DNA of 64,000 bases, taken from positions 33,799,339 to 33,863,338 of the forward strand of contig CM049316.1 in NCBI GenBank assembly GCA_026874595.1. The letters are read 5' to 3'. Positions 32,601 to 44,807 of this stretch are shown in pieces. The notes below the pieces were generated by a model, which saw only the letters and a program-made list of their open reading frames with translations, ran no database searches and was not told the DNA's origin. Position 1 is the stretch's first letter. Each line of letters opens with the position of its first letter. The translations under genes were made by a program, and so were the position numbers. Origin of the DNA: Sipunculus nudus (lineage: Eukaryota; Annelida; Sipuncula; Golfingiida; Sipunculidae).

Positions 32601-35600
32601 GGATAGCGTGTCAAATTTATAATCTTTATTGACAAGATTGTCCAAAAAGTACTTTTCAAGGTAACATTAGACTAAATATGGTTCTGCCAAGGCATTTAAT
32701 GTTAATGCAATAAGATTTTGACAGTTAAGGAGCAAGCACGTAGGTATGTTATAACATTTCAAATTAAATGAACTCCATTCGTTTATTCATAGCATTTTGC
32801 CCAGTTTTTACTGCTGGCTGATGATGTTGTAACCTGACTTTTTTTGGTGACTGTTTATTAGTTATAAAATAAGATACAAGGTACCAAGCTTCGAATTCAG
32901 ACACATTAGATGCATAAAAATAATGGGATGCATGTTCCGAAATCTTCAAAATGTTGACTTTACTGAAACCCAAAAGATACATTTGTATGCTCCTAAGTAA
33001 AACAAAAATACAGCCTGGTTATACAAAACAAATTATTCGCATACATTGATATATACTGGATGAAGTCTGGGAGCTATTTTATTTGCGAATAATTAACATG
33101 TAACAAAATTTCCATTAAAAAAATGTCGTACAGCTGCGTTATCGATTTTACTGTTACGTAGGTGTGCTTTGTTTATAGACCTTTCCCTGCCAGAAATTCT
33201 AAAATAAACTCGCCTCTTCTCAGAAGCATCTTATTCTAATGATATAATCAGTCTGATCTTAAATGAATGGTATTCAAGTAATCGAGACTTGTCTGTAAGG
33301 GCACTCACCGCCTGCATGGTCTCACAAAAAAAAGATGCGTCTACATATTATTTTATCAGAGACCCCTTTTTAGAGAGATATGCAGGAGGAGCATTATTAA
33401 GCGGTTGCTACAACGAATATGGGAGCTAATCCCCAACAAAGCATACGAGCAGTGGTAATCCAGATAACTTCGTCTACATAGCCTGCTGAACATATAGAGA
33501 GATAACCGAGAAAATAATATCCACTGTAAAGAATTGCTGCACGGAACACGGTTTACATAATTCAACTTTATATATATATTTTTTAGCTAGAAAATTATGT
33601 TTTATTAAGCATATGGCAATGGTTGATCCACACTCTCAAAAGGAAACCAGGGCTAATTGTGCATTATAATTCTGGCAAAAAATTACGTCTTCAGGATTTG
33701 TATAATGGCGCTCGGGCGACAATCCATGATTAAACTGTTGAGATATTATTTAATTGTACATCAAACCTATATTGTCTCTTTTGTCATCAGAACTAAGTTG
33801 TCTTCTCTATCTACTGTGTCTTGTTTGAGTCTTAACACGTCTGCTTTGTCTTGTATAGTTTATGTGTGTGCTGTTTAAGTCCTTGCAGTCAAATTAACAA
33901 ATATAAAGTGACTATATAGCTTTATCAGCAGTTAGGATAACAGTCAAACTTGTATCCATTTTTGTCAGCAGTCATTGGTTTTCCTCGATACGACCCAAAA
34001 AAATAAAAGCATTTCGGTAAACGACTTTGCGTATCGATTCATATCAATATATCAGTATATTGATACGGCCTTATTAGTTGTTAATACCTGCTGAGCGAGG
34101 GGAAGGTCATCCATATATAACAGAATTGTTCAACTCTATTGGGACAGGCTACCTTCAATTCCGACATCTGACTTGAGACTTCCGGGATTTTGTCCGTACC
34201 GAAATCTGGGATCTAGGTTTTGGAGTTCTCGCCATATAATAATTTGATTGTGAAGCGTTTGATAAGATGCCAACGCATGATTCTATCCGCGAAGAGAGAT
34301 TCGCTTAGATAGGACTCATAGCGTCAGAGAATCCGGCGGAATCACGTTGGTTCATATACGACAGAAGATTAAAGCCTTCTGTAAAATGTTTTGTGTGCAA
34401 AAATAGTAATTAGCCATAGGTCATTTCAGTACTCAACAAATAGAACCCTTTGTTCTGGCAAGGACCAAACTTTTTAAACCCACCTCGATCTGACCCTGGC
34501 ACCACAGCTCAAAACATTTCGTCCTAAGTCAGGAGAAAAAAATAGCCTAACGGTTAATGCCTTACACTACAGAGCAGTAAGTCCAAGGTTCGAAACCCGC
34601 CACTACATAAAATGCAGTATGGTCGAATTTCGAAAGAACCCTAGATTTTCAGTCTAATGTCTTTATATCAGGTAATGAATTCTAGATTTTTTCTATCCTC
34701 ATGTATATTAAACCGGAAACCCTAAAAGGTTTGAAAAAAGTAGAGCATTCTTATTCTGTGATTAACTTAATCCACACTCACCAGTGTCGCCAAGACTTTA
34801 AATATCCTTTTAATAAACAAAAGAAATCCTAAGATACTACGTAACAAACCCAAACCAAATTTTGTGTCCAAAAAGGTACATTTGGCGGACTCCAAAACTG
34901 AACTTGGTAAATCTTAATAAAGAACATTCAGGCCGGTTTCTTCCAACATACATTATTAAAAGTTCACAGTTGTGGAAGAGAAACTTATTCTTAATAATTT
35001 AAATGAACACATTTTTGCTCTAGACAGTTTTCTGTGAAGTCCTCCCAAAATTGGAAAGGTCGGCTTGAAAAGAATGAGACTGCGCCCGAGCTCTATTTGG
35101 TTGACACATTCGGCGAATGTTTGAATAGGAGCTCATACAGGAACGTAAAACACAAATAGGGAGAGTACAATGTATCGATACGGAATACTTTAGGCGTAAA
35201 AAAGAAGAATACAGAGAGGAGGAGGATGTCAGTTGATGGAAGGTCTAAATGGTTTGCGACAAGATGCCACCCGTGGTTGAAATTCCGTCTGTTTTCACAG
35301 TCCTCCTAGGTTTTAAAGGTTATTTTGTAGTACTGCTGAGTCTGTTTTACTTCTCGAGGTTCTGTAAATCTGATCTTTTTTCCCTCCTTGCTGAGGGGTG
35401 CTTGACGCGAGGCCTAGTTGGGATCTGCACAGCCGAGTGGTAACGAGTTCGGCTTTCTCGGGTGGTGACACGGGTTAAATCCCCCGCGTGGCTATGAGAG
35501 CGGTTACAAGTGGTCCGTCCAAAGCCGGTGGATTCCTTCAGATCATTCGGTTTTCTCCATATTTACAGACTAAAATACGCCACCATCTGTGCCATGCAGA

Positions 35601-37485
35601 GTGTCTAGTGTTAGTATACAATGCATGTAAAATAAATAAAAAGTTTAACCTGTTGGTTTTTGGTTAAGTCCTTGGCTGGAATGTTAATTGTAGTGCAGTG
35701 TATGCAGTATACACGGTGAAGTGTCTGGGCTTAAATCTTCGGCCGCAGCGTCTCTTGCTTGATAACTGTTCCATCAATCAACTACATGTTGCCCTATATT
35801 ATCCAGAATATAAGGTTTGTGTGTGATATCAATCTTTTTTTTATAGGGAAAGTAGTCCCGGCCAGTTCGATTACATTACCTTGGAAAAAGGACTGCAGTG
35901 ATAAATCATCGACATCCATGGCACACTGGATGCTTTATCATCTCTTATCACGAACATACTCACCCAAGAAAGACGTATTTTATCCCTGCTTATCACGAAC
36001 ACGCTGACATCCTAACCTATCTTTAATTAAAGGTTTCCGGTTGGGCAGGATTCAATTAAAGAAAGCTGAGCACCAATATATAGATTACATCTCAATATGT
36101 AGTTTTTTTATTAACATTCGGTTTGGAAGATCAATCATTTGGTTGCGCTAATATTAAATGCTTTGTTATGGTCAGTTTTCACGGTGTCAAGTTAGATGCC
36201 GTTCCTGAAACTGTTATGGTCTGTCCATGCAAGGCTGTAGTCAGGATATAGAGGGGACGGGTATCCACATTGTCACAGCCACTATGCACCCACGAATATA
36301 ATAATACTAAATATAATAATAATCATAATGTAAATTTATAAAGCGCTATACCAAAATATCAAAATTGCTCATTTCTCTTTACAATAAATCATGTAAAATA
36401 TTGGAAAATATAAAATAATAAAATTTTATATTCCAGCCTTTCTTTTACTGGTTAAGTGAAAGACTTATCTCTGTGCTGCTAATGCCTTCCCTCCAGCCTA
36501 ATCTAGAGATAACCCGAGCAGCACAATTAAAAACATCGTATCTTATCAAGTTGGTACTGTGGGACAGAAAACAACAGACTGTTACAATAATCTAACTAAC
36601 TTCCAACCAGACAATGGATTACTCTCTCACATATATATATATATTTATATCGTTACGGAAACTAATATCAACAGATTACGTAGACGATGAGCATAAATTC
36701 TATTACGGAGATAAAAAAAATCAGATTCTGGAATACTAGGCAGCGTGAAATGTCTAGGGGAATGAATAAAGAAGTCAGTGTTTTTTTATAACAAATAATT
36801 ATAATTTATTCTTAAAACAATCCTAACATTACAATACACTAAATCAATATAATTACACAGTATAACAACAGTACAACAGTAAATCAATACAAGTATATAA
36901 ATAAAGTGTACAGTACCTGGATCCAACCACTGTCACAGCGACAATAAGTCTTTAAAGCATATAATCCAGAAGAACAGTTCACATAAATCTTCTCAGAGAA
37001 TAACAGTCCAGTTCATTCACAAAATCAATTTGTAGTAAACCAAAATGAAATTCTGATAGTGATGCCAAAGGCAAACTAAAGACTATATAAAATCTGTTAC
37101 AAATTCGAAGAAAAGCTATAACTGCCGCAATTATCGGAAAAGGTCCACAAACTGACTCACACTCTTCTGCGTCCGCTGGAATATATCTCTCCTCTCTCCT
37201 CGCTCTAAAACACAGCCCCTTATTTATAACTTTTCACCTCAAGCCGAGAACTTTTCATTTCTTGAACAACCCAAAGAACCCAATAAAACACACGTTACAC
37301 ATATCAGGGTTCACACGTGTGCCGGCCCGGCTCGGCCAGGCGAGAAAGCCCCAGACTAGCATGACCGCTTTGTTAACACGTTAGACCCCACGCATGGGCC
37401 GGGCTATGACGCCGTAGCAAAGGACAATGCTACCGCCACACATACATATGTTAGACTGCTTGCATACAATAGAAGAGACATCTGT

Positions 37486-37543
<58 letters not shown>

Positions 37544-40500
37544 TACAATGGTATTTGAACAATAGAGAAATAGTTTCCGTGGCATAGCTAAATCACCATT
37601 TGTGTGGAATACATGATTTACGAGCTTCTAAAGTTATCTCAAACAAATTTAGATATAATGTTCCGGGGATACATCTTCTTTATATTTATAACTTGTTGCA
37701 AATGAACCCCAAAAAAATACAATAATACATCACGATGTTCTGAATATAAACTTCATTCATTTTACATGGATCGTTCAACTAGTTATTATAATTAATACGA
37801 GGCACTCTCCATGACTCGGATGTTAGCGCTGGGTAGTCGGTAGTCGGTACATGTTTTAAAAACTACTTTACTATAGATATTATAATCATACTATTAATTA
37901 TAACTGTCTGGAATTTATTAAACTTTTTCATCAGGTGTCCTGAAACTACGAAAGTGAAGGTGTCCTGAAACTACGAAAGTTCATTAAATTCGCAGAATAC
38001 GTTTAGAGATATTAACGACAAACGTTACTTGTAGCTAGAGATAGCCGCATAGCAGTCTGGTTGCCGATTACTGAAAGATTTTACCGTGTTCATAATACCT
38101 TCTTGTATCTTTTTTCTTCATCAACATCTAAAAAATTCGTAATTAATATTAAAGAAAATTGTGAGCAAATTATTTTAAAGAAAATTGTTGCCAGGGGCAA
38201 AGGTAGATCGAAGGAAAATCAGGAAAGTTTCGGAGATGTTGGACGTAGGAATAAATAGGATTTAATAGAGACAGGGTCGAATTTTGCTGGATCCAGATCC
38301 ATATCGAGATGCGGATTTTTTTTAATTAACTGATCCGTGACAAATTTATGCCAATGATAAATCCTTCCACGAGTTTTTTTTTTAATTCAGTTATTTCTCG
38401 GAGATATTGCTCAAACAAACACTAAGACCACGTTGGTGAGATAACCTTTCTTCGTCTGCATTTGGGATGATTACATGTTCCCAAATTCTGTCGCCATGAC
38501 CCCCATGGATATCAGTTGATATTATAATGATCCATGCTTGAAGACACAAAGTGTTTTCTTAAAGGAAATTCCTGACAAAAATATTGACATGTCGGCATGG
38601 GTGTGGCGACGTATTCAAACTATCAGCTCTGTGAACTTAAAATTAAAACCTAACTTGTGAGGAAAGGAAAGAGGAGGCTGAGGCTTTTGAAATTGCATTT
38701 ACTATTTTGCACTCTCTTTTTCCTAAAACGGTTAATAATGATATTTTTACAAAAATAATAAAAAAGGTTTCTTATTTGTAAAAGAACTATGTAGCAGCGA
38801 AACTTGATTAAGGTGAATTTGAACGATTGAAACTTATTTTATCTTTTAATCTTTTCAGCTGCCTTACACGGGTGCTGGGATGAATCCGGCCCGGGCGCTT
38901 GGACCTGCAGTCATAATGAATACGTGGTCGGACCACTGGGTAAGTACAAGGGGGAAGTCAATCCGCATCATTTTTATACTTTTTCCAGATGTTTGGGTAT
39001 TATATTTAACCCTTAGTTTGTTACATCTTTATACCAGTGATCAAATCGAGTCCACACCAGACATGGGGTAATCGTAAACTGTAATCGTAATCGATTGCAA
39101 TCGATTACATTTTTCTTAGTAATCATAATCGTAATCGATTACATTTATTTTTTCAGCAATGTAATCGTAATCGTAATCAATTACTTTGTCTATGTAATAG
39201 TAATCCTGGTGATGTTATATGATAACACAGATTATTTTTTTTATATTTCAAGTTTGAATAACTACAATTAATGTCTCTTTATAATATGACCATTCATGAT
39301 TAAAAACATCAATAAGAATAATTAACTGAGCTATGTTTTCAGCCATCAAAATAATCAGTGATAGGATATGTATCTGATGGAAGCTCAATTTAGTGAATGT
39401 GAACATTGCCGTTTAATTGTTGACAAATATCTAAACACTTGTATATATGATATATGCAACCTATTGGTAAATAAATAAATTACCTACTTGTGCAACTTGT
39501 GCTGGTAAAAATGAGCAGTTATACTTACTCTGACATTTCACACCCGTCAGCTACATCTTGAGCATATCACCTAATTAAACCTAGTATGAGGGTATAAGCG
39601 AGTCAATCAACACAGGTAAGCATTGGACCTCTGCATAAAACAGATGCGCCTGAGCTGACTAATCGACTTGAATATAGCATTTAAGGTGTAAACAATGGCC
39701 ATTTAGAGGGTTTGTCTATTAATTACAATAAAAGCAAGAAGTCATCACTTCTGTTTACTAGTATGATGAATAATTATCTATACCCATGAAAATAATACAC
39801 AGCTGACAATTAAAGCTATCAGAGTTTGGCCTTTGGTGGTGGGCTAAGTATGATGTAATACAACCACCATAAACATTTAATAAAGATAATTAGTCACAAG
39901 TTTGCTTAGTAGCCTAGTATTCACAGTTCCCTTTATGTTCTGGGAAGCATGATTTATCTCTAATTTACCTTTAAAGCTAAGTGAATGCCTGCTCATCAAA
40001 GGCAGACTAAGCAGCCCTTAATTTGGTAGATCTATTTGATTGTATAGTGATATGGCAGGTTTGAGGTAGTTGACTGTACATTAGGCTGAACTTGCTAAGG
40101 GCTATTGATCAGTGTTGTACAGGTATTGTCCCTAACCAGCTGATGATAACTTAAAATACATAACCACATATGTATAAAAAAAGCTTGCTTAAGAAAAACC
40201 CTTAGTTTATTATGTATTGGACTAAATTATGTGGCGTACTGATGTTTATACAGTGCAATAAGCTTTTGTGATTGCCAATATGTTTCCTGAAGCAATTTGA
40301 CAGTAATCATGGGCATAAAAAAAACTTTTGCTTTTTGTTGTAACTGATTGATCTATATTTTTTTCTCACATTATTTGATTTATTTTAATACATTTTTCAA
40401 CTTCGACTTTTGCAGGATCACTGTTCATTTTATGGTCTGTGTATATTGATAATTTGATATGCATGAAGTTTACAGTGTGTAAATCTTGTGTTGTCCGTTC

Positions 40501-43500
40501 ACATTATTTAAAAATTTCAGGTTTGTAATCATGATTGCAATCATGATTAATTTTTTAAGTAATCGTAATCGTAATCGATTACATTTATCTTTTCAGCTAT
40601 GTAATCGTTATCGTAATCAATTACATTGTCTATGTAATCGTAATCGAAATCGATTGTATTCATAAAGTAATCACCCCATGTCTGGCCACACCACCTGATT
40701 TTGAAATATAGTCCGAGTCCAGGCCACTGGAGTCCAAATCTGAGTACTCGAGGTTCGAGTCCAAGTCCACCTTATTCAAAGCCGAGTCACTCCGAATCCG
40801 AGTCTATATCCGAGTCCCAAAAATATCCTTAAAAAGCAATGTAAATTTTTAAATTATCATGTACCACATGTACTTTCACCATAATGGTTAATTAAAAATA
40901 ATGTTATTATTTTGTAATTTTTTGTTAGTAGTTCGCACATGTACATAAGTTTTTATATGTGACAGATTTTTTTCCATTGGACTCAAGATGGACTCGGCCC
41001 GATTTTTCGAGTATCTACCTCCGAATGCGAGTACATGTCCGAGTCCTCGCCCCACGAGTCCAAGTTCGATTCCTTAAAAAAAGTGGACCCGAGTCCGGAA
41101 TCGAGTCCTAGTACTATCAGGTCTGTGGCTACGTTTTCACAAACCGTGATTTAAATGAAAAATGAATAAGTCAATGGAGGCAATCAAATGGCCCGCGTAC
41201 ATTTGTTCTACGCACACACCTGATGCGATATTTTGATCAAACGTTTAGCAAATCTAAGAATCTAATAATTAGAGAATTTAACCAATAACATAAAACCATA
41301 TATACCTTTATCGTTTCTGGTACATTGTGTCAGACGGCTTGTGAACATTGTATTGTTTGTATCATGAACGGCTGTAGGAATTGGCAGTTGTGATTTCGGC
41401 CCGAACACTTGCAGGCTTGTTCATTGTTCATGAAATAGACGCCAGAGGTGCTAGCTGTAACAAGGCTTTGAGAGGCGTCGATTCAGAACTGATAATATGA
41501 AGATGGTTTGTGACTTGGTTGTTTAGTATATACTGTTACGGAACATAATATCAACAGATCACGTAGTCGTGAAGAACATACATTTGGTAATGGAGATAAA
41601 AAAAAATCAGATTCTGTTACACTAGGCAGCGTGAAATATCTAGGGGAATGAATAAAGAAGTCAGTGGGTTTATATTAATTATAATTTATTCTTAAAACAA
41701 TCCTAACATTACAATACACTTAATCAATTCAATTACACAGTATAACAACAGTACAACAGTAAATCAAAACAAGTATATAAATAAAGTGTACAGTACTTTG
41801 ATACCACAATTGTCACAGCGACAAAAAGTCCTTTAAAGCATATAATCCAGATGAAAAGTTCACGTAAATCTTCTCAGAGAATAACCGTCCAGTTCAATCA
41901 CAAAATCAATTTTTTTTTTGTGCAATCCAAAAGTGAAGTTCGATAGTGATCCCAAAGGCAAACTGAAGACTAATTAAAATCCGTTACAAATTCGAAGAAA
42001 AGTGCCGCACTTATCGGAAAAGGTCTACAAACTAATGTTTACTCTTCTGTGTCGCTTGAATATTTCCCTCCTCTCTCCCGGCTCTAAAACACAGCCCCTT
42101 ATTTATAACTTTTCACCTCAAGCCGAGAACTTTCCATTTCCCGAACAATCTAAAGAATCTAATAATACACACGTTACAGGAAACATCTAGAATTACGAAC
42201 TACATATCAGGGTTCACACGTGTGCCGGCCCAGCTCGGCCAGGCGAGAAAGCCCCAGACTAGCATTACCGCTGTGTTTACACGTCAGACCCCTTGCTAAG
42301 GCCGGGCCATGCCGCCACAGCAACGGACAATGCTAGCGCTGCGCACACACATTTAAGACTGGTGCATACAATAAAAGAGACATCTGTAACAATACCTGTA
42401 AGCAGCTTTACTCAAAAAGGTAGGAACGGATTTTGATGATATTTTGAAGAGCGGGATAGGGTGACAACCAGGCAACAATCCATCATATATTGGAGATAAT
42501 CTGAATCGCCATTAATCGCAATTTTTTGTATTATGGAGAGTATTTGTTCTTGCACTCATGTGTAAACCTTGTTGCTGAATCGCTATAATGTGTACAACAC
42601 AATAAAGGATCCCGGCGGAGGTTTATGTAGGCTCTGACTAAACTTCAATTTTTATTGTAATATTCCCATTCGCTGCAATGCCTGCAATGCATGTTGTTTG
42701 TTCTAGCATGTAACTGTATATACATATTGGCCCTGTCATTTAGAGCCAGATGACTAAGCGTGAGGATTTCCTCCTTATATTAATTTCCCAATCACAAATT
42801 AAACAAACGAGACCTCCTGTTACATGTTTAAAACATTTTTTTATACGGATGACCTCAAATAAAGTCCTTTTAGACGTTCGTCGTGCCATGATGTACAAAT
42901 ATAATTAGGAAAATAGACATTTCGAGAAATTTGTAGTAAATGTACGTCTCGATTAACAATGGAAATACATATATTGACGCTTCCAAATCTGGCAAATTCG
43001 CTTCCTCTGACTAAATTCATCTAAAGCTCTAAAAAAAAGAACATCAAAACACCTCAGATATTTATCCTTATTGAAAACTAATGAGAGAGTGAAAGTTATT
43101 AAAAGACAAAAAAAGTATGACCTGATTGAGCCAATTATAGACATTATATTTAAGTTTCAGCTAGGTTTCTTTATTGTTGCAGTTATTATAATTATTGAAA
43201 TTTATATAGTAATAATAACAATAATTATAAAAATTGTGGTTGTTGCTATTAATATTATGATTATTACTGCTACTACGACTACTTCTACTACTACTATATA
43301 TTACTACTGTCATTCAGAACAGGAGTAATATTGATAATAAAGAAGGTCGTAATTATGAAAGTTTCATTACTTTAGAAAGGTCAGATGTTCAAATGTTTAA
43401 TGAAATTTCTAATTAAGAAATCAGAATATGAAAACAAAACAAAGATGAACGTCATTGGCTACTGATTACAGATTGTATAAATATTAATGTCAGGTATGTG

Positions 43501-43964
43501 ATATATCTTAAGACACACACCTATCAATGGCAAAGCTAAATCGATGCCACCTTTTCCCAGTAAAGCGTAATGCCACCTCGACGTTCTTCTTTATGTATCT
43601 CTCATACAGGCAGATGCATGCACACATGTTAGGGAACACAAATCTCTCCCGTCAAAAAGATACCTTGTAAGAAGAAAGGATCTTCGGAAATGCATTCTTT
43701 ATCCCGCGGTCACACCGCTTTTTGTTTAGTAACAGAGCATGATATGTTATAATAAGAGGGATTTTGTATTCCTGAGCACGACAAAAAAAAAATAACTATA
43801 TTCATTGTATAAGTACGGGAAATAAGAGATTTGCCAAATAGAGTATATACATTTTTTCTTCTTTAAAAAAATGAAACAATACATTAAAAAACATTTATAA
43901 ACAAAATAATGTAAATTATCAGGTATGAGTTACTTAAGAGCAGACTTTGCCGTTTTAATTACTG

Positions 43965-44021
<57 letters not shown>

Positions 44022-44765
44022 CGCTATAACGTCTGTGTTAAAAACAAAAGTCGGAATCGGGCTCGAAGGTGGACTAGGACTCGAAGCCCCGAGTCTGGGT
44101 TTTTGACTCGACATGCGTAGACTCGGGCTCGGATAGCTTGGACTCAACTTAAGCATTGCTGTGAATAGGTCAAATTATAAAATATATCCTTGCCCAACTA
44201 CAATCGGCCAAGAAGAGGTTGCATGACCACGAGGCTCCGTTGCTGGTGGAAGTATGCAAAAATCATTGTTTTTTCCTGGGTGAGGCATAACCTTCACAAC
44301 GTACCGGCTTCTATTAACATAAATACGCGAAACCTCGACGCAGGGTCATTGGAGAGCGATGAGTCCTTATATTTTATTCATAGTTCGTACATTTGGTTTG
44401 ATTTATCAACTGGGCCGCCGGCTTAGTGATTTTTTATGGCAGCGTTGTTGCCTGCCATCCACATTGATTTGACTTCCTAACGCATACCACCAGATTGCCC
44501 AGCGGCTTAATTCTAACTTATGGTGCGTCATGTGGGTCCAAATCAGTTTATCCCGCGGCTTAATTCTAACTTATTGTGAGTCATGCAGGTCGACAACATT
44601 TTATGCTCTCCTCCACACGAATGCTCGCACCTTAAATCATGGAAATAGTACCACATCCACCAAGTCAGTAAGGGTTATTGCACACCATTGGGACATTTAC
44701 GTGTTTAAGACCCCTTTTCACTGATGAATTAAGGTAAATGTACATGTACACACACAGGCACCACT

Positions 44766-44807
<42 letters not shown>

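Larger units (their letters stand above)
29655..38858. other. Aquaporin intron 1 (9.2 kb)
   Basis: Donor GTAAGT, acceptor CTTTTCAG. Contains a tRNA-derived SINE (34,5xx), two SINE family S copies, solo LTR copy A and a (TA)n array. From 29,800 to 34,500 it is AT-rich with no recognisable element or exon. Confidence 0.85.

Noticed and set aside
34540-34605. A functional tRNA gene
   Set aside because: Perfect B box, but no matching acceptor stem; best explained as a SINE head.
36651-42391. A single provirus with LTRs A and B and an internal region between them
   Set aside because: The interval contains aquaporin exon 2 and unrelated nested elements, no retroviral genes, and each repeat has its own flanking duplication.
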